In this document: piece by piece, positions 16,860 through 25,451 of the stretch | Numbering within the stretch: the stretch's first letter is position 1 | Layout: each line of letters opens with the position of its first letter | Source of the DNA: Acidobacteriota bacterium | Lineage (GTDB): Bacteria; Acidobacteriota; Thermoanaerobaculia; Gp7-AA8 | Direction: 5' to 3' | Assembly: GCA_021325515.1 (NCBI GenBank) | Contig: JAJPHC010000021.1 | Span: 1 to 60,085 of the forward strand | DNA length: 60,085 nt | Notes under the pieces: generated by a model | Databases searched by the model: none | The model's input: the letters and a program-made list of their open reading frames with translations, nothing else | What the model was told of the DNA's origin: nothing | Position numbers and translations under genes: made by a program

Positions 16860-18593
16860 ATGAGAAAAATCGTGTTGTTTCTGGTCATGGCCGCGTTGAT
16901 CTGCGCGACAGCTCTTGCGCAGCCGGCAACGCGAGCCCGTGCTGCCGGCTCACCCGCGAAAATCGATTCCCTCGCGCTGACCGCAGCGAAGTCGGCTCTG
17001 CTCGCGAAGTATTCGCAGGCCGAACTGGAGAAAGGAGTCTTTGTCGGGTCGAGCTTCTGTCTCGCCTGCCATACGTCCAAGGCCTCTTACAGAGATACGA
17101 ATCACGCCAGCTTCATTCGCCGTCCATTGGAGCAGTTCTCGCTGGTTCCTGGTAAAGGTGTCATTGCCGATTACGACGGCAACAAGACCGACGATTTCCG
17201 CCAGGGACTCGATTTCAACACCATCAGCTCGCCGTTCGATGCGTACAAGCCGAATGCGCCGAAGCTGTCCGTCGAGAGCGGCACGTACTATGTGACGATC
17301 GGCTCGCTGAAGATGCCGGTCGTATTCACGCTCGCCGGTCAACGCAACGGCAGCGCGCAGCGCTTTGTCGTCAAAGTTCCCGTGACGGATACGCAGAGCA
17401 AACTATCGGTCGATAATTACTTTGCACCGATTCAGTACACGCCCGCGACGGGCTGGTCTGCATACAATCCGACGCGGTGGTATGACTCCTCCAATGCGCC
17501 CAAATTCGCAGCAGGGATCGGCGCCGCATCGCTTGTCGCATCGAACGGCCCTTCCAGCCATGGTGGTGGCTGCATCGGCTGCCATTCGCAGGGACTGAGA
17601 GGGGAAGCCAAAACGGCAGCCGGTGAGTTTGCACCGAACATCACTCCCGCTGTCCTCTACAACAACGACGACCCCGGTGTGGTCGACTATGAGGCGGACG
17701 GCGAGATGGAGCTCATGAACATCGGCTGCGAGAGCTGCCATGGTCCGGGCTCGCTGCACATCATGGCCGGCGGCGACGCATCGAAGATCGTCAATCCGGC
17801 GACGCTGACCAAGCAGCAGCAGACCGATGTCTGCGCACAGTGCCACCTGAACTCGACGTCGGTTCCCACCGGCTCGTTCAACTGGCCGTTCAACGACGCG
17901 ACCAATACGCGCTGGACCCCGCAGGATGCGAAGAACGGTCTCGCACTGTCGACCTTCTACAAGATGGGCGGCACGCTGTGGCCGGACGGGAAGCACTACA
18001 ACGGCGGACGTCCGTTCAATGCCTACTCCACATCCGCGCATGCGAATTTCGCTGCGCATACGCTGAGCTGCCCCGACTGCCACAATCCGCATGCGGAAGG
18101 CGACGGCATGCTGCTCCGCCAGACCGTCGTTGCCGACGGCTATACGATCAAGACTTCGGCCGAGGACAACACGCTCTGCCTGTCGTGCCATGCGAAGTAC
18201 GGCCCGTTCGCCGGCTTTACACGCGGCGACGTCTATGACGCGCAGCAGGGCAAGCTCGAGGCACAGGACAAGATCGCGAAGACCGTCGAAGCGCACACGC
18301 ACCATCCGTATGCGCCGGAGCGCATCATGGGGCTGTCGCGCTGCATCGGCTGCCATATGACGTCGGCAAGCGGCCACAATTTCGAAGCCCTCTCTCCCGA
18401 ACTGACGATCAAGTACGCGGACAAGGGCATGGCCAATTCGTGCGCCAATGGCTGCCATAACACCAACGTGAACATCTTCAACCTCGGCATCAAGACTTCG
18501 ACGACGTACAACGCGCCGTTCGATCTCTCGCTGGCCAGGGCCCTCAAGCCGTACTTCGGCGAGGGCGGCACGTGGTGGAACACGAAGCCGTAA
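16860..18593 (+). CDS. secreted multiheme cytochrome c (8 heme-binding sites)
   Basis: 577 aa with a signal peptide (MRKIVLFLVMAALICATALA). Seven CXXCH motifs (CLACH, CIGCH, CESCH, CAQCH, CPDCH, CLSCH, CIGCH) and one CX3CH (CANGCH) near the C-terminus. Distal His residues follow several sites (NPHAEGD, HTHHPY, TNHASF). The layout resembles cytochrome c554/NrfA-related multiheme proteins of periplasmic electron transfer; no membrane anchor is visible. GGGAGGAG precedes the ATG by 8 nt, one of the strongest ribosome sites in the window. Electron donor and acceptor cannot be deduced. Confidence 0.92.
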   Translation: MRKIVLFLVMAALICATALAQPATRARAAGSPAKIDSLALTAAKSALLAKYSQAELEKGVFVGSSFCLACHTSKASYRDTNHASFIRRPLEQFSLVPGKGVIADYDGNKTDDFRQGLDFNTISSPFDAYKPNAPKLSVESGTYYVTIGSLKMPVVFTLAGQRNGSAQRFVVKVPVTDTQSKLSVDNYFAPIQYTPATGWSAYNPTRWYDSSNAPKFAAGIGAASLVASNGPSSHGGGCIGCHSQGLRGEAKTAAGEFAPNITPAVLYNNDDPGVVDYEADGEMELMNIGCESCHGPGSLHIMAGGDASKIVNPATLTKQQQTDVCAQCHLNSTSVPTGSFNWPFNDATNTRWTPQDAKNGLALSTFYKMGGTLWPDGKHYNGGRPFNAYSTSAHANFAAHTLSCPDCHNPHAEGDGMLLRQTVVADGYTIKTSAEDNTLCLSCHAKYGPFAGFTRGDVYDAQQGKLEAQDKIAKTVEAHTHHPYAPERIMGLSRCIGCHMTSASGHNFEALSPELTIKYADKGMANSCANGCHNTNVNIFNLGIKTSTTYNAPFDLSLARALKPYFGEGGTWWNTKP

Positions 18594-18602
18594 TGACGAC
18601 TC

Positions 18603-20771
18603 TCATCGCAACGCGCGGCGTCTTACGCCGCGCGTTGCTGTCGTCGTATACGTCCGCCCGCCATTGGACGGAATCTCGATCATCGACGGGTTGAAGCCCG
18701 GCAGCGACAGCCGGATCGTGCCGCTGCTCGCACAGGCGGGATCCGCCGCGGAGATCGTGAGGCGATATCCGTCGTCGGTCAGATAGACGACGAGCGGCGC
18801 GCTTGCCGTGATCCCATTGAAGGATCCGGCGCGCCAGAAAGCGATGCCCGTTGCATTCGTCCGGCGGTCGCGCGCCGCCGAGACCAGCGCGTCGTTCTGC
18901 AGGACGGCAATCGGATTCGCCGCAGCCCAACTCTGCATTGCACCCGCACTCACATTCGGCACGATCACGTATTCGTCATGCCCGCCGGCGACATAAGAGC
19001 CGTGATCGAGCGAGAGTGTGAGGAACGATCGGGTCACCGTTGTCGAATCGGCCGAGCCGCCGAGCGAGGACCAGGTGCCGGTGCGCGTGGGGCGGGCAAT
19101 CGTGACCGCATCGCGGCCGGGGAAGTAGTAGCCGATGTTCTCGCACCAGTACCAGCCGTTGCCCGTGACGAGAGGCGATGACGGATCGTGCAGCGGCCAT
19201 TGATTGACGACCGTCTCGACGTGATTGGCCGTCGGACAATTGATGGAGCTCGTCAGGAACGCGATCGCGTCGTCGAAGAAGAACCAGGCCTTGTTGGCCG
19301 TCAGCGGCGAATTCAGCGGCGCGAGCTGCATTGCGGAAACACCATTGCGGCCGTCGCCGGTCCCGCCGGCGAGCGCGCGCGATCCGAAGCCATAAGTCGC
19401 ATCGGCAGCATCCGGCTTGATCTCGACCGTGATTCCCGGCAGCCGCGCCCAGTCGAGCGCAGGCCATACATCGCGGCCGAAATAGTCATCGTCATGGAGC
19501 ACGAGGTAGAGACGGCCATCCGACTGCCGTGAGCCGAGAAGGTTCTCGTTGTTCGTCTTCTCGCCCGACTTCGTGCGCGATGAGAACATCTTGATCGACG
19601 CGTACCAGCCATCCCGCCTGTGAACCGTGTAGTCGCTCGACCAGTAGTGCCTGTGTTCGTACAGAGACCCCGGCGCCCAGTTGCGCTCCGCAACGGTCGC
19701 GAGACCGGCGAGCTCCGGCGGGAGTGTCCACTGCCACGACTGCAGCATGCGGGCCGCGGCGCCGCGAATCTCGTCGCGGCGGGGGGAGTCGAATCCTGCG
19801 GCCTCGATCAGCGCCGCGAGTCCTGAGTAGCCGGTGGTGCTCGGCCGCACGACCTCCCGTCCTGTCACCGAGGCATCGAAGTAATTTCCATAGAGGGTCC
19901 ATGCGATGCCGTCGGCGATGTAGCTCGCCACCGCGTTCAACGACTCCTGCGGATAGGTGAACGAAGTGCCGCGTGTCATGAGCGCGTAGCGTGCGATCTC
20001 GTCCGCGAACGCAGCGCCATAAGCGCCGTTGTAGAGCTGAGGCCCGTGCTGCTGAAACGCGTAGTCGGGCTTGATGCCGTCCCCGCTGACGACAGGCATC
20101 GCTACGGATGCCATGGCGTCGCGCACGGCATTGAGGATGTTCGGGTCATCGCGCAGGAGCGCGAGCGCGAGATGGGTGTCGCATGACGCGACCAGATTTT
20201 CGCCGGTGGGCAGCGGGCCGGCGAGCGCACGCGCGGTCGGTGAGAGTCCGATGTGAATCGTCAGCGTCGCGACGGCGTCGTCATAGACCTTCTGGCTGAT
20301 GTCGCCGCGCATCAGCACCAGCGTGGGACCGAGGTCGAGGGGAATGCCGATGGACCAGAACCACCAGTTGCCGTTTGGCGGTGTCGTGAGGCCGTAGAAC
20401 TTCGGCACGTAGGCGATCGCCGCCTCGAGTGCAGCGCGTAGTTGGGGATCGTTGTAGAGCGCATTGCCGGGGGTGCGGTAGGCCTTCGCCATCGCCGCCA
20501 GACGCCGGACATGATCCCAGGGCGACCAAGTACCGGACGGCGTCTCGTTGTAATTGATGTCGCTCCAGCTCCCGTCGGAACGAAGGTAACCGGGCGCGAT
20601 GTAGCCGCGAACCGCATCGGCGGCCGCAGCGAGCGCCGCCTGCATGCGTGGCGAGCTGCGGTCCGCACCCGCCGCGGTGTAGAAGCCGGTGTATTGCTGC
20701 CGCACAGTGTCGAGGTCGGCAGCGCACAGAGGAGTGGCGAACAGCGCGAGGAGGACGAGGAACCGGCGCAC
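18603..20771 (-). CDS. polysaccharide lyase family 8, secreted
   Basis: 722 aa with a signal peptide (MRRFLVLLALFATPLCA). Family 8 hallmarks: alpha/alpha-toroid N-terminal half with NWWFWSIGIP (135-144) and GENLVASCDTHL (Asn192 region), then DGIKPDYAFQQHGPQLYNGAYG with catalytic His242 and Tyr251. A beta-sandwich C-terminal half follows (SGEKTNNENLLGSRQSDGRLYL). Members cleave hyaluronan, chondroitin or xanthan by beta-elimination; the substrate cannot be told here. No SusCD, sulfatase or glycuronyl hydrolase lies nearby. The last nine residues are encoded by a perfect hairpin at 18608-18638. Confidence 0.92.
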   Translation of the reverse strand: MRRFLVLLALFATPLCAADLDTVRQQYTGFYTAAGADRSSPRMQAALAAAADAVRGYIAPGYLRSDGSWSDINYNETPSGTWSPWDHVRRLAAMAKAYRTPGNALYNDPQLRAALEAAIAYVPKFYGLTTPPNGNWWFWSIGIPLDLGPTLVLMRGDISQKVYDDAVATLTIHIGLSPTARALAGPLPTGENLVASCDTHLALALLRDDPNILNAVRDAMASVAMPVVSGDGIKPDYAFQQHGPQLYNGAYGAAFADEIARYALMTRGTSFTYPQESLNAVASYIADGIAWTLYGNYFDASVTGREVVRPSTTGYSGLAALIEAAGFDSPRRDEIRGAAARMLQSWQWTLPPELAGLATVAERNWAPGSLYEHRHYWSSDYTVHRRDGWYASIKMFSSRTKSGEKTNNENLLGSRQSDGRLYLVLHDDDYFGRDVWPALDWARLPGITVEIKPDAADATYGFGSRALAGGTGDGRNGVSAMQLAPLNSPLTANKAWFFFDDAIAFLTSSINCPTANHVETVVNQWPLHDPSSPLVTGNGWYWCENIGYYFPGRDAVTIARPTRTGTWSSLGGSADSTTVTRSFLTLSLDHGSYVAGGHDEYVIVPNVSAGAMQSWAAANPIAVLQNDALVSAARDRRTNATGIAFWRAGSFNGITASAPLVVYLTDDGYRLTISAADPACASSGTIRLSLPGFNPSMIEIPSNGGRTYTTTATRGVRRRALR
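18608..18638. terminator. perfect 13-bp hairpin between convergent genes
   Basis: GCAACGCGCGGCG (18608-18620) and its exact complement (18626-18638) enclose the 5-nt loop TCTTA. It lies 15 nt past the cytochrome stop and inside the 3' coding end of the lyase gene. No T-tract on either strand, so termination would not be classical. Confidence 0.5.
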
Positions 20772-20821
20772 GTTGCCCGTTCAACGCGTCCGCGAAGGAG
20801 ATTAGTTCCGGCGTTTCCGCG

Positions 20822-22474
20822 TCACGACAGAACGCGATCCAGCTCGGTCGTCGCGTCGAAGCCTTCGAAGTAGCTCCCCATCAGCTTCACCGCGAGCCAC
20901 AACTCGGCGACGATCACTGCCACGGATGGAATCGTCGCGATCGCCAGAAAACCGGGACTGCCCGCGAAGAAACGATTGGCGATGAAGAACGCCGGTATGA
21001 ACACGATGGCAGCAGGGATGACGGAGATCGCGAGGACGATGAGATTCACGATCGCCATCACGAGCCGCTGGCCGACGACGACGGCGCCGCGCGGCTCTTC
21101 CTTCGATCGGAGCGCCCATGCAGGGAACAGCAGCATCCCCGCATTGCGCAGCGTGATCAGCATGGCGCAGAGCGGGATGATGAAGATGAAGGCGATGACG
21201 AGATGCTGTGCCGTCACATAACGCGTGAACGGCCCGCCCGCGCCGCGCGTGTTGAGGAAGACGGCTGTGATCGTCATGAAGAGCAGTTCGAGAAGTCCGA
21301 TGACGATCACCGGCGCCGCGAGCTCTGCCGCGACGAGCCGCTCCCCTTGCAGCGGAAACGTCTTCAGCGCGTCGATGCGCTGGATGTCGAGGCGCAGATC
21401 CATGCCGATCGCGTTGGCACCGACGAGCGGCACGAGCGCGCAGAGGAAGAGCATCATCATCGCGGTCACCTTCGCCGCGGCCTCTTCCGGAATCAGAAAG
21501 CTCTCGCCCACGACGAAGGCCATCCCCCCGCACAGCACGAGGATCGGCATCATGCCGATGCGCAGCGAAGCGATGAGGTTCTTCCAGATGATGGCGATTT
21601 CCGGCGCGCCTGTCTCCGCCAGACGGAATGGGGGAGGGAGGCGCTTGAACGCAATCCACTGTCCGGACTGCTGGCTGCGCGAGCGCGCGATCGCGTTCGC
21701 CTTGCGCTGCGTCAGCTCGATGGAGCCCTCGCGGAAATTCACATCGACGGTTGCCGCCACGATGAACGAGACGAAGCCGAACAGCGTGAGGACGGCGTAG
21801 GCGGCGAGGCGCGACTGCAGCGGAATGCCGGGCAGCGCCGCGAGCGCGAAGAATCGCGGGAAGTACAGCAACGCGTGCATCCATGGCGTGTTGAACGTTC
21901 CCGCCTCTTTCGCCATCCAGGAAACGCCGCCGAGGATGGCGAGGACGGTGAGGAGCCGGACGGTGAACCCGATGTGCAATGCGCGAAGGCGCGCGCGGAC
22001 CTGCTCCATCATCATCATGTAGAGCGAGAGCGACCCGAAGATGAACCACATCCCGACGAAGTTCCTCGAGCGCACGGCGAAGAACGCGGCGATCGCGGAG
22101 CTGAAGGCAATCTGCAGTTGCGAGCGGAGAAACTTGTAGAGCAGGACATCGCGCCGCCGCAGCGGACCGGCGAAGAGAAACTGAATCTCGGCCTCACTCA
22201 GCTCCACGCCGCCGCGGGACGAAGGCCAGGCGAGCACCGCGACGAGAATCACGAACATGATGCCCGCCGTGATGTTCACGGCGAGCTCGCTCGTTCCGAA
22301 CATCCTTTGAAACTGGGTCGAGTTTCTCCCCATGCCACGCCCCAGAAACAGATAGAAGTAGGCGAAGCCGGCGGCCGCCGAGATCAGATAGCGCGGATTG
22401 CGCAGCTTGCGCACCGCGAGCAGGAGGCGGTTCTTCGCGGAGACCAGGGCGATGTACGCGAGTGCTCCGGTCAC
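20822..22474 (-). CDS. ABC exporter membrane subunit (ABC_export-like)
   Basis: 550 aa from a GTG that overlaps the stop of the ATPase gene (GTGA), so the two are translationally coupled. Multiple hydrophobic segments (AAAGFAYFYLFLG, ITAGIMFVILVAVLAWP, LSLYMMMMEQV, IVIGLLELLFMTITAVFL, HLVIAFIFIIPLCAMLI, LIVLAISVIPAAIVFIPAFF) and the phrase LSEAEIQFLFAGPLRRRDVLLYKFLRSQ, typical of the putative ABC exporter family PF16962. Partner of the ATPase at 22471-23214. Substrate unknown. Confidence 0.85.
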   Translation of the reverse strand: MTGALAYIALVSAKNRLLLAVRKLRNPRYLISAAAGFAYFYLFLGRGMGRNSTQFQRMFGTSELAVNITAGIMFVILVAVLAWPSSRGGVELSEAEIQFLFAGPLRRRDVLLYKFLRSQLQIAFSSAIAAFFAVRSRNFVGMWFIFGSLSLYMMMMEQVRARLRALHIGFTVRLLTVLAILGGVSWMAKEAGTFNTPWMHALLYFPRFFALAALPGIPLQSRLAAYAVLTLFGFVSFIVAATVDVNFREGSIELTQRKANAIARSRSQQSGQWIAFKRLPPPFRLAETGAPEIAIIWKNLIASLRIGMMPILVLCGGMAFVVGESFLIPEEAAAKVTAMMMLFLCALVPLVGANAIGMDLRLDIQRIDALKTFPLQGERLVAAELAAPVIVIGLLELLFMTITAVFLNTRGAGGPFTRYVTAQHLVIAFIFIIPLCAMLITLRNAGMLLFPAWALRSKEEPRGAVVVGQRLVMAIVNLIVLAISVIPAAIVFIPAFFIANRFFAGSPGFLAIATIPSVAVIVAELWLAVKLMGSYFEGFDATTELDRVLS

Positions 22475-23214
22475 TTCGCAGCGACCTCGTCGTTCGTAAT
22501 CCTGAGAAACGCCTCTTCGAGTGAGACATCGCCGCGGCCCTGCGCGATGCGCCACTTCAGTTCCTCGATCGGACCGTAGGCGACCGACGCTCCGTTCTGA
22601 ATCACCAGCACCGAGTCGCACAGCTCCTCGACGAGATGGAGGAGGTGCGAGGAGAGGATGATCGATGCGCCGGCCTTCGCGCGGTTGGAGATCGACTCCT
22701 TCATCCTGCGGATGCCGAGCGGATCGAGTCCGGTGAGCGGCTCGTCGAAGATCATCACCGACGGCTGATGGAGAAAGCCGCAGGCGATCATCAGTTTCTG
22801 TTTCATGCCGCGCGAGAGCTCGGCGGGCATCGCTTTCCGCTTGTCCTGCAGATCGAACTCGGCGAGCAGCGGCTCCATGCCTGCGCGGAAATCACGCGTG
22901 CCGTAGAGGCGCCCGATGAACTGCAGATGCTCCTCGACGCTGAGGTAGTCGAAGAGCCGCGGCTCGTCGGGGAAGAAGGCGAGCCGGCGTTTCGCTTCGA
23001 CGCCGTCTTCGCGCACGTCGAATCCGCTGATGCGAATCTGGCCGGAGGAAGGCGGATGAATGCCGGCGATCGCGCGGAGCGTGGTGGTCTTCCCGGCGCC
23101 GTTCGGGCCGACGAGCCCGAGGATCTCTCCTTCCTTGACGGAGAAGGAGAGCTCCCTGACGGCAGCAAAGTCGCCATAGCTCTTCGAGAGAGAGACTACT
23201 TCGATGGGGTGCAT
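22471..23214 (-). CDS. ABC transporter ATP-binding subunit
   Basis: 247 aa. Walker A GPNGAGKTTT, Q-loop region FPDEPRLFDYLS, signature LSRGMKQKL, Walker B VMIFDEPLTGLDP, H-loop SSHLLHL. The CcmA/NatA-type exporter ATPase length and C-terminal tail fit. The open frame runs further upstream into the G-rich repeats; MHPIEVVSLSKSYGD at 23214 is the sensible start and has minus-strand TATCAT 7 nt before it. Confidence 0.95.
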   Translation of the reverse strand: MHPIEVVSLSKSYGDFAAVRELSFSVKEGEILGLVGPNGAGKTTTLRAIAGIHPPSSGQIRISGFDVREDGVEAKRRLAFFPDEPRLFDYLSVEEHLQFIGRLYGTRDFRAGMEPLLAEFDLQDKRKAMPAELSRGMKQKLMIACGFLHQPSVMIFDEPLTGLDPLGIRRMKESISNRAKAGASIILSSHLLHLVEELCDSVLVIQNGASVAYGPIEELKWRIAQGRGDVSLEEAFLRITNDEVAAK

Positions 23215-23221
23215 GCTGGTG

Positions 23222-23227
23222 ATGATA
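23222..23227 (-). promoter_or_regulatory. -10 hexamer TATCAT
   Basis: Ends 7 nt before the ABC ATPase ATG; no Shine-Dalgarno. Same hexamer and spacing as at 38700-38705. Confidence 0.5.
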
Positions 23228-23240
23228 CGGAAAAGCGGTG

Positions 23241-23296
23241 GCGGGGTTATGGGGTTGGGGGGCGCTGGGGTGCTGGGGCGCTGGGGCGCTGGGTGA
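23241..23296. repeat. G-rich GCGCTGGG array
   Basis: Tandem GGTTATGGGGTTGGGG and GCGCTGGGG units. The complementary array lies at 24544-24585 on the other side of the putative lipoprotein gene, in inverted orientation; a related run is at 54519-54551. Confidence 0.75.
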
Positions 23297-23336
23297 ATGA
23301 TTTGAAATTCGCGATTGAAGCCGCAGGCCCGTCTTG

Positions 23337-23469
23337 CATTCTTCATTCTGAATTCTGTGATTCTGAATTCTGAATTTCGCTTTTTGAACTCTCGTTGACG
23401 AAGACACGGGGAGAGAGGACGAAAAGCGAAATTCAGAATTCAGAATTCAGAATTCAGAATGAAGAATGG
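23337..23469. repeat. GAATTCAG-type inverted repeat, copy 2
   Basis: Left arm carries CATTCTTCATTCTGAATTCT and ends ATTTCGCTTTTT; right arm begins AAAAGCGAAATTCAG, continues with tandem AATTCAG units and ends AATGAAGAATG. Arms are near-perfect complements around a 35-nt loop. Half-units point inward, opposite to the copy at 5793-5888. Confidence 0.85.
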
Positions 23470-23509
23470 CCTTCCGTCCCTTTCCTCTTTTCCCGGGCAT
23501 CCTTTATGA

Positions 23510-24535
23510 ATGATCACTCCGCTTCCTTGGAAGCCGATCGCGATCGTCACGACTACGGCGGCGATCCTGCTCTCGCTTCTTCTCCTTCCTGCCTGCTGTT
23601 GTGTTCGTGGCGTCGCGCCGGCCGCGGGGCCCCCGCCGGTGACGCACATTCCGCCGATCGGCACGGAGCCGATTCCGACTCCGAAGGAGGCCGAGGCGAA
23701 GGCGGCGACCGAGGCGGAGATGGTGAACGTCGACTTTCATTTCGACGAGGTGATGTTTCTCCGCATTCATCATCTGCGCGGGCAGATGCAATCGAAGCAG
23801 CCGGGCGCTCCGCTCAATTTCGATGACAAGACGAGCTTCGTCATGCGCATCGACACCGCGGAAGTCGGGATGCTCACGCCGGCTCTCGACCGCCTGATGA
23901 ACAGCTACGTCTTCAACTATCCCAACCCTCCGCTGCGCAATCTCCACATCACCATGCAGGGAAAGCAGCTCGTGCAGTCGGGCATCATTCACAAAGTCGT
24001 CGACATCCCTTTCACGATGTGGGCGGACGTCTCCGCGAGCGATGGCAGGATCCGCCTGCATCCGACGAAGATCTCGATCTGCGGCATCAATGGCATCGGG
24101 CTCCTCAAGGCGGTGGGAATGTCGCTGCAGAAGATGCTGAAGCTGCCGAAAGATCGCGGTGTCACGGCGGTGGGGAACGACATGCTGCTCGATCCGCAGA
24201 AGCTGCTGCCGCCGCCTGACATCGAGCTGCACCTCGCCGCCGTGCGCGTCGACGGCGACGAGCTCGTGCAGGTCTTCGACGCCGGCCGCCACCTTCCTCC
24301 TCTGACACCTCGCCATACGGAACAGAAGAACTGGATGTATTACCGCCATGGCACGCTGCGGATGGGCAAGCTGCTGATGGTCGACGCCGACATGCAGGTG
24401 GCCGACATGGATCCCAAAGACCCATTCGACTTCTTCATCGATCGCTACAACGATCAACTCGTCGCCGGCTACACGAAGAACCAGGCGGACTACGGATTGC
24501 TCGTGTTCATGAAGGATTTCGATGATCTGAAGTGA
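23510..24535 (+). CDS. putative lipoprotein of unknown function
   Basis: 341 aa. N-terminal hydrophobic stretch TTTAAILLSLLLLPAC ends in an LPAC lipobox-like motif, followed by a Pro-rich linker (PPPVTHIPPIGTEPIPTPKEAEAK). The mature part has a beta-rich region (VDFHFDEVMFLRIHHLRGQM; KTSFVMRIDTAEVGM) and repeated His/Met residues, somewhat like periplasmic lipid-binding DUF2993/LmeA-type proteins, but that is a weak impression. Flanked on both sides by the same G-rich repeat in opposite orientation and preceded by the GAATTCAG repeat. I cannot assign a function. Confidence 0.7.
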   Translation: MITPLPWKPIAIVTTTAAILLSLLLLPACCCVRGVAPAAGPPPVTHIPPIGTEPIPTPKEAEAKAATEAEMVNVDFHFDEVMFLRIHHLRGQMQSKQPGAPLNFDDKTSFVMRIDTAEVGMLTPALDRLMNSYVFNYPNPPLRNLHITMQGKQLVQSGIIHKVVDIPFTMWADVSASDGRIRLHPTKISICGINGIGLLKAVGMSLQKMLKLPKDRGVTAVGNDMLLDPQKLLPPPDIELHLAAVRVDGDELVQVFDAGRHLPPLTPRHTEQKNWMYYRHGTLRMGKLLMVDADMQVADMDPKDPFDFFIDRYNDQLVAGYTKNQADYGLLVFMKDFDDLK

Positions 24536-24543
24536 AGGGTCGC

Positions 24544-24585
24544 TCAACCACTCAGCGCCCCAGCGCCCCAGTAACCCAGTGACCC
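24544..24585. repeat. C-rich CCCAGCGC array
   Basis: CTCAGCGCCCCAGCGCCCCAG, then TAACCCAGTGACCCAATC: the reverse complement of the family at 23241-23296, so the 1-kb gene between lies in an inverted-repeat setting. Confidence 0.75.
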
Positions 24586-24594
24586 AATCAACCA

Positions 24595-24611
24595 TCACAC
24601 CCCATATGTGA
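24595..24611. promoter_or_regulatory. TCAC-N9-GTGA dyad, site 1
   Basis: TCAC at 24595-24598 and GTGA at 24608-24611. Overlaps the annotated GTG start of the FNR-like regulator gene, as expected for autoregulation (or the true start is the GTG at 24656). Same spacing as sites at 25391, 26171 and 27026. Confidence 0.55.
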
Positions 24612-25384
24612 CAACCCCGCTACCATTCAAATCAGCACGGCGCGCACCATCGGGCGTGGTACTGAGAACGCCGCCTTACGGCTTCGAGCTGTTCGATGAC
24701 TGCGGCGCGTGCAAGTGGCGCAACGAGTCATTCTTCTGCAACTTCGACGCGGAGACGCTGAAGGTATTCGAGAACCTCACCTTCACGAATGTCTATCCCG
24801 AAGGGGCGGTGCTGTATGCGGAAGGGCAGCCGTCGCGCGGTGTTTTTCTCGTCTGCCACGGCAGCGCAAAGCTCAGCATCTCGTCGGGCGACGGGAAGAC
24901 GCTCATCACCAAGATCACTGCGCCGGGCGAGTTGCTTGGACTCAGCAGCGCGTTGTCGGGACATGCGTACAAGGCGACTGCGGAGACGATCGAGCCCGCG
25001 CAGGTGAACTTCGTCCGCCGCGAAGACCTTCTCCGTTTCATCTCCGAGCATCACTCGGCGTGTCCTAACATCGCGCGGCAGCTCACGAACGACTGCGAAA
25101 TGGATGAGGATCACATCCGCGCGATCGGCCTCTCGCACTCCGCCGCCGAGAAGCTGGCGAATCTGATTCTCTCCTGGTGCAGCGAGCATGGAAAACCGGG
25201 CGACAACGGCGTTCGCGTTCAGATGCTCATGACGCACGAGGACATCTCGCAATTGATCGGCACCTCGCGCGAGACCGTGACCCGTCTGCTCAAGGAGTTC
25301 CGCGAGAAGAAGCTGATCTCGATCAAGGGCTCGACGCTCATCGTCCACAATCGAGCGGCGTTGGAGGCCCTGGTCCTCCTGTGA
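24608..25384 (+). CDS. Crp/Fnr family transcriptional regulator with N-terminal cysteines
   Basis: 258 aa. N-terminal Cys32-x2-Cys35-x8-Cys44 (DCGACKWRNESFFC), a beta-roll sensor (residues about 45-140), dimer helix, and a C-terminal winged helix with recognition segment ISQLIGTSRETVTRLLKEF, close to the R-E-T-V-x-R of CRP/FNR. E. coli FNR uses four Cys; the fourth, in the beta-roll, has no counterpart here (that position reads AQVNF), although Cys83, Cys152 and Cys163 exist. A redox or Fe-S sensor is likely but unproven. The gene leads the RIC/RIC/cytochrome island and probably controls it. Start is GTG; a later in-frame GTG (24656) is possible. Confidence 0.9.
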   Translation: MTTPLPFKSARRAPSGVVLRTPPYGFELFDDCGACKWRNESFFCNFDAETLKVFENLTFTNVYPEGAVLYAEGQPSRGVFLVCHGSAKLSISSGDGKTLITKITAPGELLGLSSALSGHAYKATAETIEPAQVNFVRREDLLRFISEHHSACPNIARQLTNDCEMDEDHIRAIGLSHSAAEKLANLILSWCSEHGKPGDNGVRVQMLMTHEDISQLIGTSRETVTRLLKEFREKKLISIKGSTLIVHNRAALEALVLL

Positions 25385-25390
25385 TGCGGC

Positions 25391-25407
25391 TCACGAGCGG
25401 GCCGTGA
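25391..25407. promoter_or_regulatory. TCAC-N9-GTGA dyad, site 2
   Basis: TCAC at 25391-25394, GTGA at 25404-25407; the symmetry extends to GCTCACG-N7-CGTGAGC. It lies 45 bp before the first RIC gene and 7 bp after the regulator stop, so it might also serve as a hairpin. Confidence 0.55.
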
Positions 25408-25451
25408 GCGCTGGCCCTGCAACGGATCGCTGCTGCGACTACCTTCTCATC

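Noticed and set aside
24595-24611. Canonical CRP or FNR box at the regulator start
   Set aside because: The half-sites point the wrong way (TCAC...GTGA instead of TGTGA...TCACA or TTGAT...ATCAA). Kept as a new motif instead.
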